From: RUG12461 sp045657665
Lineage (GTDB): Bacteria > Bacillota > Clostridia > Lachnospirales > Lachnospiraceae
DNA length: 64,000 bases
Assembly (NCBI GenBank): GCA_045657665.1
Contig: JAZOTN010000004.1
Coordinates: 124,001 to 188,000 of the forward strand
Direction of reading: 5' to 3'
Shown piece by piece: positions 17,796 through 26,224 of this stretch. A model generated the notes under the pieces. The model was not told the DNA's origin, did not search any database, and saw only the letters and a program-made list of their open reading frames with translations. Every line of letters begins with the position of its first letter. Positions within the stretch are counted from its first letter, which is position 1. The position numbers were made by a program, and so were the translations under genes.

Positions 17796-18652
17796 AAGCA
17801 CTGGTCAATAAGATCATTCCGTTTTCCAGCGTAGACGGACCCGGAAACCGGACAGCGGTTTTTCTTCAGGGCTGCAATATTGACTGTAAATATTGTCACA
17901 ATCCGGAGACAAGGGCTGTCTGTGTTCACTGCGGTTTTTGTGTGGAAAAGTGTCCCGCAAAAGCGCTTTCTTTTGAAAAGGATGATGAGATCCCGACCGG
18001 AGAACGGGTAGTCTTCGATCCGGCAAAGTGTGTTTCCTGTGACACCTGTATCCATGTCTGTCCCCATGACAGTACGCCGAAAGCGAAATGGATGGAGCCT
18101 TCCGAGGTAATGGACGCTGTCAGAAAACAGATCCCATTTATCCGCGGGATTTCCGTTTCCGGCGGGGAATGCATGCTGGAAACCGCGTTTCTTACTGGGC
18201 TTTTTACACTGGCAAAAGCGGAGGGTCTGACAACACTGATCGATACGAACGGTACGGTGCCTTTTTCGGATCAGAAGGAGCTCCTCGCTGTGACAGACGG
18301 CGTAATGCTGGATATCAAGGCATTTCGGGATGAGGAGCACCGGAAGGTGACCGGGGAGACGAACCGGATCGTGCTTTCAAATGCGGAATATCTCGGAGAA
18401 ATGGGGAAACTCTATGAGGTACGGTGTGTCATCGTGCCTGATCTTTACGATACAGAGCGGTCCGTGACGGAAATGGGAGATTTTTTAAAGCCTTTGTATG
18501 AAAAGCATCCGTTCCGGATCAAGCTCATTGCATTCCGTAGCAACGGAGTCCGCAGCGAATACCAGTCGCTCCGGACGCCAAGTACAACAGATCTTACACG
18601 GTTATCCGGTGTTTTGAAAAAGAAAGGATATCAGGATATCATCCTGATCTGA
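17792..18652 (+). CDS. yjjW: YjjW-family glycyl-radical enzyme activase
   Basis: A radical SAM protein expected to install the radical on Gly474 of YjjI. The SAM-cluster motif is CNIDCKYC near residue 30. An inserted ferredoxin-like segment follows at ~50-95, with two Cys-rich clusters (CVHCGFCVEKC and CVSCDTCIHVC) for two extra [4Fe-4S] clusters. The SAM-binding stretch VSGGECM is at ~127. At 286 aa it matches activases with the ferredoxin insert. ATGA overlap couples it to yjjI, and its stop codon abuts the region leading into the ABC ATPase gene. Confidence 0.92.
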   Translation: MKALVNKIIPFSSVDGPGNRTAVFLQGCNIDCKYCHNPETRAVCVHCGFCVEKCPAKALSFEKDDEIPTGERVVFDPAKCVSCDTCIHVCPHDSTPKAKWMEPSEVMDAVRKQIPFIRGISVSGGECMLETAFLTGLFTLAKAEGLTTLIDTNGTVPFSDQKELLAVTDGVMLDIKAFRDEEHRKVTGETNRIVLSNAEYLGEMGKLYEVRCVIVPDLYDTERSVTEMGDFLKPLYEKHPFRIKLIAFRSNGVRSEYQSLRTPSTTDLTRLSGVLKKKGYQDIILI

Positions 18653-18678
18653 TGATAAAAACGAAGGAGGGGTTTAGT

Positions 18679-20214
18679 TTGAGCAACATGGACGAAAGTA
18701 CGGTCGTCATCGAGATGAAAGACATCGTCAAGAAATTCGGCGATTTCACCGCGAACGACCATATCAATCTTACGGTCCATAAGGGAGAGGTGCATGCGAT
18801 CCTCGGGGAGAACGGTGCCGGGAAAAGCACGCTGATGAATGTGCTCTACGGGCTGTATAAGCCCACGAGCGGAGAGATCCGTGTAAACGGAAAGAAGGTG
18901 GAGCTTTCGGGGCCGAATCATGCGATCTCGCTTGGGATCGGAATGGTGCATCAGCATTTCATGCTGATCCAGCCGTTTTCCGTGACCGACAACATTATTC
19001 TGGGGGTGGAGCCGAGAAAGGGTCTGATGATCGATACCAAGGCTGCGCGCAGTAAGGTGGTGGAGATCTCGGAGCGATACGGAATGAAGGTGGATCCGGA
19101 TGCGAAGATCGAGGATATCTCCGTCGGTATGCAGCAGAGGGTGGAGATCTTAAAGGTCCTTTACCGCGGCGCGGATACACTGATCCTGGATGAGCCGACG
19201 GCTTCTCTGACTCCTCAGGAGATCGATGAACTTATGGAGATCATCCGGAATCTGACGGCAGACGGAAAGAGCGTGATCCTGATCACTCATAAGCTGAAAG
19301 AGATCAAGGCCTGCTCCGACAACTGCACGATCATCCGTCAGGGAAAATACATCCGGACCGTGAAGGTGGACGAAGTGACGGAGCACGAGCTTGCTTCCAT
19401 GATGGTCGGGCGCGATGTCAACTTCAAGGTTGAGAAAAAGGATCAGGAGCCTGGAAAGATCGCGCTTGAGATCAAGGATCTTCACGGGAAGGATTATCGG
19501 GGCGTCGAGATCTTAAAGGGCCTCAACCTGAATGTCCGCGAGGGTGAGATCGTCGGTCTTGCCGGTGTCGACGGAAACGGACAGACAGAGATGGTGGAGA
19601 TCCTGACAGGACTTCGGAAGGGTGAGTCCGGACAGGTCACCATGTACGGCAAGGACATTTTCAATAAAACGCCGAAGGAGATCTTTGATTCCGGCGTATC
19701 AAGTATTCCGGCAGACCGTCAGAAGCACGGCCTGGTGCTGGATTTTTCCGTGGAGGACAATTTCATCCTTCAGCACTACAAGGAAGAACTCTATTCGCAT
19801 CACGGCATCCTGGACCGCAAGGAGATCCGTCGGCATGCCACGACGCTGATCAATCAGTTTGATGTCCGTCCCCGTGCCTGCGAGGACCGGCCGGCGAAGA
19901 CTCTTTCCGGAGGAAACCAGCAGAAGGTTATTATTGCACGCGAGGTTTCCAATGCGATGGAGCTTCTGATCGCGGTGAATCCGACGAGAGGACTTGATGT
20001 CGGAGCGATCGAATTTGTGCATAAATATCTGGTGGAGCAGAGAAACAAGGGCCGTGCGGTTCTTCTGGTTTCGTTTGAGCTCGATGAGATCATGAGTCTT
20101 TCCGACCGGATCGAGGTTATTTTTGACGGACAGATCCAGGGTAGTGTTGACGGAAAGAACGCGGATGAGAAAGAGCTCGGATTACTGATGGCAGGAGGGA
20201 AACAGCATGGTTAA
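18679..20214 (+). CDS. Nucleoside ABC transporter ATPase (two fused ATPase domains)
   Basis: Powers import of nucleosides captured by the BMP lipoprotein. The first half has Walker A GENGAGKST, a divergent signature (VGMQQRVEILK) and Walker B LILDEPTA. The second half has a degenerate Walker A (GVDGNGQTE), a canonical signature LSGGNQQKV and a Walker B with Asn in place of the Glu region (AVNPTRGLD), as in RbsA/NupO-type proteins. TTG 18679 is chosen because AAGGAGGGG sits 6 nt upstream; ATG 18652 and ATG 18688 are less well placed. It overlaps the first permease by 8 nt. Confidence 0.9.
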   Translation: MSNMDESTVVIEMKDIVKKFGDFTANDHINLTVHKGEVHAILGENGAGKSTLMNVLYGLYKPTSGEIRVNGKKVELSGPNHAISLGIGMVHQHFMLIQPFSVTDNIILGVEPRKGLMIDTKAARSKVVEISERYGMKVDPDAKIEDISVGMQQRVEILKVLYRGADTLILDEPTASLTPQEIDELMEIIRNLTADGKSVILITHKLKEIKACSDNCTIIRQGKYIRTVKVDEVTEHELASMMVGRDVNFKVEKKDQEPGKIALEIKDLHGKDYRGVEILKGLNLNVREGEIVGLAGVDGNGQTEMVEILTGLRKGESGQVTMYGKDIFNKTPKEIFDSGVSSIPADRQKHGLVLDFSVEDNFILQHYKEELYSHHGILDRKEIRRHATTLINQFDVRPRACEDRPAKTLSGGNQQKVIIAREVSNAMELLIAVNPTRGLDVGAIEFVHKYLVEQRNKGRAVLLVSFELDEIMSLSDRIEVIFDGQIQGSVDGKNADEKELGLLMAGGKQHG

Positions 20215-21280
20215 GAAAAAAAGCATTCTTGAGAGCAATGTGCTGTATACCATCATTGCCATTCTTATCGGCTTCCTGATCGGAGCGATCTTCCTTGTCA
20301 TGGCGAATATCAGTCCGGCAGAGGCCTACGGACGCCTGATCACGGGTGTCGTCAGCAAACCGAAATACTGGTGGTGGACGCTTGTATACTCCGCGCCCGT
20401 GATCCTGACCGGTCTTTCGGTGGCGTTTTCCTTCCGGACCGGTGTCTTCAATATCGGTGCCGAAGGTCAATTTGTAGTTGGTTCCATCGCGGCCACCATG
20501 GTTGGTATCCTCGTCGATGTTCCGGCGATCATCCATGTGCCGCTCTGTCTTATCGCTGCAGCCCTCGCGGGTGCCGGCTGGTCATTGATCTGCGGTGTTA
20601 TGAAAGTGAAGAAAGGGATCCATGAAGTCCTTTCGTTCATTATGTTTAACTGGATCGCGTTTTATCTGTCAAACTATCTGGTAAACACAGAACTCCTTCA
20701 CAAAGAGGGTGGCGGTGAAGCCACGAAGGATCTTCTGGATTCCGCAAGTATCCTGTTTCCCGAGAGCTGGATCCAGGCGACCGGATGTACTGCCGCAAAC
20801 TGGGGCATTGTTATTGCGGCGGCTCTCGGCATCTTTGTCTGGGTCATCATTGAAAAGACCACTCTCGGCTATCGTTTGAAAGCCGTTGGTTTCAACAAAT
20901 TCGCGGCACAGTATGCAGGTATTGATTCGAATAAATCCATCCTGACCGCACTTGGTATTTCCGGTGCTCTTTCGGGCCTCGGCGGTGCGGTACAGATCAT
21001 GGGAATGGGCGGCAGGCTTGCGCAGTTTGCAGGCCAGGAGGGCTACGGATTTGAAGGTATCACGGTTGCCCTCATCGGCGGTTCCAACCCCATCGGCTGT
21101 ATTTTCGCCGGTATCTTCTATGGTGCAATGAAATACGGCGGTTCCAAGCTTACGATGATCAATGCTCCGGCCGAGATCATCAACATCATCATGGGCTGCG
21201 TGGTAATCTTTATCGCGATCGCCCATGTGTTCAAGGAACTGTTCCTTAGAATCGGAAAAAAGAAGAAGGGGGCGAAATAA
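20207..21280 (+). CDS. Nucleoside ABC transporter permease 1
   Basis: An integral membrane subunit of the BPD_transp_2 family, 357 aa with about nine to ten hydrophobic segments. GVFNIGAEGQF near residue 80 is the family hallmark, and a coupling-helix region follows near 220. It resembles NupP/YufP. It overlaps the ATPase gene by 8 nt and lies 3 nt before the second permease. The pair should form the heterodimeric channel. Confidence 0.92.
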   Translation: MVKKKSILESNVLYTIIAILIGFLIGAIFLVMANISPAEAYGRLITGVVSKPKYWWWTLVYSAPVILTGLSVAFSFRTGVFNIGAEGQFVVGSIAATMVGILVDVPAIIHVPLCLIAAALAGAGWSLICGVMKVKKGIHEVLSFIMFNWIAFYLSNYLVNTELLHKEGGGEATKDLLDSASILFPESWIQATGCTAANWGIVIAAALGIFVWVIIEKTTLGYRLKAVGFNKFAAQYAGIDSNKSILTALGISGALSGLGGAVQIMGMGGRLAQFAGQEGYGFEGITVALIGGSNPIGCIFAGIFYGAMKYGGSKLTMINAPAEIINIIMGCVVIFIAIAHVFKELFLRIGKKKKGAK

Positions 21281-21283
21281 GCA

Positions 21284-22216
21284 ATGGATGTTATTATTCA
21301 AAATCTCGGATTATTGATCAATGCAACACTGATCGCAACGCCTCCGCTTCTGCTGGCGGCTCTCGGATCCTGTTTTTCCGAGCGGAGCGGCGTTGTCAAC
21401 ATCGGAATCGAAGGTATGATGACGATGGGTGCGGTGACCGGTGTCATCACGGCACTGAATACCGGAAACGGGCTTTTAGCCTTTCTCGTCGGAGGTCTTG
21501 TCGGAGCATCGCTCGGCGTGATACACGCGGTTGTCTGTATCACGTTCCATGCGGACCAGACCATCGCGGGTACAGCTATCAACTTTATCGGACCCGGTCT
21601 TGCGGTCTTCATCTGCAAGATCCTTTACAACTCTTCGGATACGCCGGCACTGGACGCTTCCAGCAAGCTTCCCAAGATGTTCAACGGTGTATTTCCGGCA
21701 GGGTCCTTCGGCGCAAATGTGCTGAACGTGTATTCCATGGCGTATCTCGTGTTTGTATTCGCGGCAGTATGCTGGTTTGTGTTCTACAAAACAAAATTCG
21801 GAGCACATCTCAGAGCCTGCGGTGAGCATCCGGAAGCCTGCGAATCACTTGGTATCAACGTGTACCTGGTGCGTTATGTCTGCGTCATTCTCTCCGGATT
21901 CCTTGCGGGACTCGGAGGAGCGTTCGTAACGCTGGCAACGGTCAGCCAGTTCCGGCCTTCGGTTATCGTCGGACAGGGCTTTATCGCGATCGCGGCAGTC
22001 ATCTTCGGAAAGTTCTCGCCGGGCGGAGCCGTTAAGGGGTGCCTGATCTTCGGTGTCTGTAACGGTATCAAGGCCCTGGCGAGCCAGGGCAATGTGGTGT
22101 CGCCAAACCTGATCTCCATGATCCCTTACGTGGTAACGATCCTGGCACTGATCTTCTTCGTTGGACGCGCCAATGCACCGGCAGCAAACGGAAAGCCTTA
22201 TATTCGTTCCAGGTAG
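21284..22216 (+). CDS. Nucleoside ABC transporter permease 2
   Basis: The partner permease, 310 aa with about eight hydrophobic segments. The family motif GVVNIGIEGMM lies near residue 45, and the coupling segment GACGEHPEACESLGINV-like region (as RACGEHPEA) near 175. It resembles NupQ/YufQ. It is the last gene of the yjjI-yjjW-transporter run before a structured gap of about 500 nt. Confidence 0.92.
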   Translation: MDVIIQNLGLLINATLIATPPLLLAALGSCFSERSGVVNIGIEGMMTMGAVTGVITALNTGNGLLAFLVGGLVGASLGVIHAVVCITFHADQTIAGTAINFIGPGLAVFICKILYNSSDTPALDASSKLPKMFNGVFPAGSFGANVLNVYSMAYLVFVFAAVCWFVFYKTKFGAHLRACGEHPEACESLGINVYLVRYVCVILSGFLAGLGGAFVTLATVSQFRPSVIVGQGFIAIAAVIFGKFSPGGAVKGCLIFGVCNGIKALASQGNVVSPNLISMIPYVVTILALIFFVGRANAPAANGKPYIRSR

Positions 22217-22226
22217 TTTGTTACTA

Positions 22227-22403
22227 CCGCAGGGATCAATATGTATACATATGATCTTCTCTTGCGATAAACGCTCCAACGAACTAACCGCCAACTTCGA
22301 CAGCGACGCTCAGCAGAGGCTTCGCGCCTTGTCTACGTAAGCGGTGGATTTCGTTTCCGCATCGCAAAATGAAGATCACATGCATACAATTGATCCTCTG
22401 CGG
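22227..22403. repeat. Large palindrome A in the permease-cdd gap
   Basis: Arms 22227-22268 and 22361-22403 pair over about 42 bases (CCGCAGGGATCAATATGTAT with its complement near 22384-22403). The interior holds smaller pairings such as AACCGC with GCGGTG. No gene is seen in 22217-22725. Confidence 0.65.
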
Positions 22404-22455
22404 CGGGATAGACCTTCCATCGCATGCAGTATTTCGGCATGAACGGAAATACATT

Positions 22456-22613
22456 GGTTCGAGCCACGTAAGCTCTTAGCATGCGTATCATAAACACAGG
22501 TACGAGCACACAGGACGTGTGCGAGAGCAATCAGCCGACAGGGATGTCGGGTTGATTGCGGTGCCGGACATAGGGATATCCATGCCGCATGCTTAGAGAT
22601 TGTGGTGAGAACC
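22456..22613. repeat. Branched palindrome B in the permease-cdd gap
   Basis: An outer stem joins 22456-22485 (GGTTCGAGCCACGTAAGC...) to 22586-22613 (...GTGGTGAGAACC). Inside are a GCACAC/GTGTGC hairpin (22506-22522) and a long hairpin with arms GCAATCAGCCGACA and TGTCGGGTTGATTGC (22527-22559). The layout is a multi-branched RNA-like fold. Its AAGCTCTTAGC segment also occurs in E2. Confidence 0.65.
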
Positions 22614-22725
22614 ACAGTACTTTCCGATCATGGCGGAATCTGTAGCGAAGAAGAACTGTCAACGCCGCAGAAAGCAAGTTGTCTTTTGCGGCAGTATAAT
22701 TGCAAGTATGATGAAGGTGACTAAC

Positions 22726-23148
22726 ATGACGAATCAGGAACTGATCGAACTCGCGCTGAAAGCGAGGGAGGCAGCATACGCGCCGTACTCGGATCATCCG
22801 GTGGGGGCAGCGCTTCTGACAAAGAGCGGCAAGGTATACTGCGGATGCAATATTGAGAATGCGGGATTTACACCGGGGAACTGCGCGGAGCGCACTGCAT
22901 TTTTCAAGGCGGTCAGCGAGGGCGAGAAGGAATTCGAAAAGATCGCCATCGTCGGAGGCTTAAGGAGCAGGAAGGATCTCCCGATCTGTGCGCCTTGCGG
23001 CGTCTGCCGTCAGGTAATGATGGAATTCTGCGACCCGGAGACCTTCCTCATCATCCTCGGAACAAACGTCCCCGGGCGGTGCGAGGAGTACACGCTGAAA
23101 GAACTCCTGCCGCTCGGCTTCGGCCCGAAATCGTTATTGGAACCTTAA
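22726..23148 (+). CDS. cdd: Cytidine deaminase
   Basis: Deaminates cytidine and deoxycytidine to uridine forms, feeding the phosphorylase at 13997. Zinc and catalytic motifs are NCAERTA (Cys with Glu) and PCGVCRQ (two Cys). CNIENAGF is the usual substrate-binding segment. ATG 22726 gives 140 aa, the standard length, with AAGGTGA upstream. ATG 22708, 22711 or 22630 would add non-conserved residues drawn from the structured gap. Confidence 0.94.
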   Translation: MTNQELIELALKAREAAYAPYSDHPVGAALLTKSGKVYCGCNIENAGFTPGNCAERTAFFKAVSEGEKEFEKIAIVGGLRSRKDLPICAPCGVCRQVMMEFCDPETFLIILGTNVPGRCEEYTLKELLPLGFGPKSLLEP

Positions 23149-23160
23149 ATACCGTAAATC

Positions 23161-23294
23161 GAGCCACGAGAGCGGATGACAGAGCGCTTCACCGAGCGGC
23201 GCTGGATGCCCAGTGGGCATCCGATTAGCGCGGACCGTAGTGAAACGAAGACAAGTGTGTCTGTGAAGTGGTCTGACAGCAGCGGGAGTGGCTC
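23161..23294. repeat. Structured palindromic element E5 between cdd and deoC
   Basis: An outer stem GAGCCAC (23161-23167) pairs with GTGGCTC (23288-23294). Inside is a perfect 8-bp hairpin, GGATGCCC/GGGCATCC (23204-23222), and GCTTCAC can pair with GTGAAG. CGAGCCACG is shared with palindrome B at 22460. It lies inside an otherwise tight gene run. Confidence 0.55.
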
Positions 23295-23321
23295 CAATAT
23301 TTGTAGAAAGGAAAAATCAGA

Positions 23322-23975
23322 ATGGATACAAAGAAAATTTTAGCGGCCTGCGACCATACATTATTACTCCAGACCAGCACCTGGGAGGAGATCAAAGGGA
23401 TCTGCGACGATGCGATCAAGTACGAAACGGCGTCGATCTGCATCCCGCCCTGCTACGTGAAGCAGGCTCGCGACTACATGGGCGACAAAATGAAGATCAC
23501 GACCGTCATCGGCTTCCCGAACGGCAATCATACCACGGCGACCAAGGTCTTTGAGACAAAGGATGCCATCGCCTGCGGTGCGGATGAGATCGATATGGTC
23601 ATCAATGTCGGCATGCTGAAAGCAAAAGAGTATGATTATGTGCTAAATGAGATCAAAGAGATTAAGAAGGCCTGCGAAGGCCACATTCTGAAGGTGATCA
23701 TCGAGACCTGCCTTCTTACGGACGAAGAAAAGATCAAGATGTGTGAACTCGTAACGGAGGCCGGAGCGGATTATATCAAGACATCCACCGGATTTTCCAC
23801 GGCAGGAGCAACCTTTGACGATGTGGATCTGTTTGCAAAGCATGTCGGAGAAGGTGTGAAGATCAAAGCTGCCGGCGGGATCGGTTCCCTTGAGGATGCC
23901 GAGAAGTTTATGAGCCTTGGCGCCGACCGTCTCGGAACCAGCCGGATTGTAAAAATTGTAAAGTCCCAGGGTTGA
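23322..23975 (+). CDS. deoC: Deoxyribose-phosphate aldolase
   Basis: Cleaves 2-deoxyribose 5-phosphate to acetaldehyde and glyceraldehyde 3-phosphate. The Schiff-base lysine is Lys153 in YIKTSTGFST. Other motifs are CIPPCYV near residue 40 and DEIDMVINVG near 90. At 217 aa it has normal length. AGAAAGGAA precedes ATG 23322. It lies 38 nt before deoB, and both use the products of nucleoside phosphorolysis. Confidence 0.96.
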   Translation: MDTKKILAACDHTLLLQTSTWEEIKGICDDAIKYETASICIPPCYVKQARDYMGDKMKITTVIGFPNGNHTTATKVFETKDAIACGADEIDMVINVGMLKAKEYDYVLNEIKEIKKACEGHILKVIIETCLLTDEEKIKMCELVTEAGADYIKTSTGFSTAGATFDDVDLFAKHVGEGVKIKAAGGIGSLEDAEKFMSLGADRLGTSRIVKIVKSQG

Positions 23976-24013
23976 TTATCTTTTCATTACAGAGCGGTTT
24001 GGAGGAGAATGAT

Positions 24014-25210
24014 ATGAGCGGACATTTTAACAGAGCTTTCGTTATCGTAATTGATTCCATGGGCATCGGCGCCATGCCGGATTCCGAGCGTTTCGGGGAC
24101 ATCGGTGTTGACACTCTCGGTCATATCTCGGAAAAGGTGGATCACTTTGTGATCCCGCATCTTCAGAGTTTAGGGCTCGCGAATCTGAAGGCGCTGAAGC
24201 AGGTACCTCCGGCAGAGAACCCGAAGGGTTATTATGCAACTCTCCGTGAAATGAGCAACGGCAAGGATACGATGACCGGACACTGGGAGATGATGGGCAT
24301 TCATACGACGAAGCCCTTCATAACCTTCACGGATACCGGCTTCCCGAAGGAACTGATCGACGAACTGGAGAAACGTACCGGCAGAAAGATCATCGGGAAT
24401 AAAGCAGCAAGCGGCACGGAGATCCTGGAGGAGCTTGCGGAGCAGGAGATCAATGAGGGGAAACTGATTGTCTATACCTCGGCCGATTCCGTGCTTCAGA
24501 TCTGCGGAAATGAAGAAACCATGGGCGTTGAAACGCTCTATCGCTATTGTGAGATCGCCCGTGAACTGACCATGAAGGATGAATGGCGTGTCGGCCGTGT
24601 CATTGCCCGTCCTTATGTCGGGAAAAAGAGAGGCGAGTTTAAGAGAACCAGTAACCGCCATGATTATGCATTGAAGCCAACCGGCCCGACGGCGTTGAAT
24701 GCTATGAAGGATGCCGGATTTGATGTAATCTCTGTCGGAAAGATCAACGATATCTTTGTCGGAGAAGGCATCACGGAGGCTCTTCATTCGGATTCATCCG
24801 TGCATGGTATGGAACAGACCATTGATATCGCAGGCCGGAATGACTGGAAGGGGCTGTGTTTCGTGAATCTGGTGGATTTCGATGCGCTTTGGGGCCACCG
24901 GAGAGATCCGATCGGCTACGGTGCGGAGATTGAGCGGTTTGATGAAAAACTGGGAATCCTTCTTCCGAAACTTCGGGAGGATGATCTTCTCATCATTACC
25001 GCGGATCACGGAAATGATCCGACCTATACCGGTACCGATCATACAAGGGAAAAGGTACCGTTCCTTGCGTATTCGCCTTCTATGGAGGGCCGGGGGGAGC
25101 TTAGTGAAAAGGATACATTTGCGGTCATCGGTGCCACCATCGCGGATAACTTCGGTGTTTCCATGCCGGAGGGCACGATCGGGTCATCACTTCTTGCGGA
25201 GCTGAAATAA
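24014..25210 (+). CDS. deoB: Phosphopentomutase
   Basis: Interconverts (deoxy)ribose 1-phosphate and 5-phosphate. It is an alkaline-phosphatase-fold metalloenzyme. Metal ligands lie in VIDSMGIGAMPD near the N-terminus, VDFDALWGHRRDP, and ADHGNDPTYTGTDHT near the C-terminus. At 398 aa it has standard length. ATG 24014 with GGAGGAG is preferred over an in-frame ATG at 23972, which lacks a ribosome site and would overlap deoC. Confidence 0.96.
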   Translation: MSGHFNRAFVIVIDSMGIGAMPDSERFGDIGVDTLGHISEKVDHFVIPHLQSLGLANLKALKQVPPAENPKGYYATLREMSNGKDTMTGHWEMMGIHTTKPFITFTDTGFPKELIDELEKRTGRKIIGNKAASGTEILEELAEQEINEGKLIVYTSADSVLQICGNEETMGVETLYRYCEIARELTMKDEWRVGRVIARPYVGKKRGEFKRTSNRHDYALKPTGPTALNAMKDAGFDVISVGKINDIFVGEGITEALHSDSSVHGMEQTIDIAGRNDWKGLCFVNLVDFDALWGHRRDPIGYGAEIERFDEKLGILLPKLREDDLLIITADHGNDPTYTGTDHTREKVPFLAYSPSMEGRGELSEKDTFAVIGATIADNFGVSMPEGTIGSSLLAELK

Positions 25211-25213
25211 TAA

Positions 25214-26224
25214 ATGAAGCCGCATTTTTCAGATCTTCCGAAAATAGAGCTGCATTGTCATCTGGACGGCTCCATGGATCCTGCGCTTGCAAGAGAACTG
25301 ATCCTGGAGAGAGGAGAGGATATTCCTAAGGAGGAGCTGCAAAAACAGATGGTAGCGCCTTTTCCCTGCAGGAATCTGGCAGAGTATCTTTCCTGCTTTG
25401 ATGTGCCGATCCGTCTTCTACAGAGCGGGTATGCGCTTTCGGAGACCGCCTACCGGCTGGTGGAGCAGTGCGCAAAGGAAAACATACGTTATGTGGAGGT
25501 TCGTTTCGCACCGACCTCCCATCTGGAGGAAGATCTGACTCCGCGCGGCGCGATGGAAGCGGTTCTTGCGGGGCTTTTAAAGGGAGAGAAGGAATTCTCT
25601 GTCCATACCGGGCTGATCATCTGTGCGATGCGGCATTTCCCGCAGGAAACAAACCGTCCGCTTTTAAAGGAAACAAGGGAACTGCTGGGAAGCGGCGTTG
25701 TCGGCTTTGATCTTGCGGGCGATGAAGAACAGTTTCCGCTTTCGGAATATGCGGATCTTTTCAAAGAGGCAAAGCGCCTTGAAGTTCCCTTTACGGTGCA
25801 TGCAGGAGAGACCCCGGGGAGCCGGAAGAATGTCCTTGCTGCGGCAGAGCTTGGCGCCGCGCGTATCGGTCACGGCATCGATATGCGGCATGACAGGGAA
25901 CTGATGAAGCTTTGCGCTGGGAAGCGGATCGGCATAGAGCTTTGCCCGTCCAGCAATCTCGGCACAAACGGGATTGGAGAGATTTCGGAGCTTCCATTCC
26001 GGACATTTATGGATGCAGGGATCCCGGTTTCGGTCAACACGGATAACCGGACCATCGGCGGAACGGATCTTAATGCAGAGTATGAGCTTCTTGATAAAAC
26101 ATTTTCACTGACAGAAGAGGATATGGAAAGAATATATAAAGATTCCGTGGACAAGGCGTTTGCGCCGGATACGGTCAAGGAGGAGTTGCTGTTACAATGG
26201 CAGAAGAGGTCACAGAAGGAATAA
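25214..26224 (+). CDS. add: Adenosine deaminase
   Basis: Converts (deoxy)adenosine to (deoxy)inosine. The zinc ligands are His14 and His16 (LHCHLDGS), a His in VHAGE (with catalytic Glu), the His of GHGID and the Asp of NTDNR. At 336 aa it has normal length. It starts 3 nt after deoB, so it is translationally coupled. It overlaps the following LtaS-like gene by 28 nt. Confidence 0.95.
   Translation: MKPHFSDLPKIELHCHLDGSMDPALARELILERGEDIPKEELQKQMVAPFPCRNLAEYLSCFDVPIRLLQSGYALSETAYRLVEQCAKENIRYVEVRFAPTSHLEEDLTPRGAMEAVLAGLLKGEKEFSVHTGLIICAMRHFPQETNRPLLKETRELLGSGVVGFDLAGDEEQFPLSEYADLFKEAKRLEVPFTVHAGETPGSRKNVLAAAELGAARIGHGIDMRHDRELMKLCAGKRIGIELCPSSNLGTNGIGEISELPFRTFMDAGIPVSVNTDNRTIGGTDLNAEYELLDKTFSLTEEDMERIYKDSVDKAFAPDTVKEELLLQWQKRSQKE

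Noticed and set aside
22630..22725. N-terminal extension of cytidine deaminase
   Set aside because: The extra 32 residues come from the structured gap, are Cys/Lys/Arg-rich and are outside the family's usual start.
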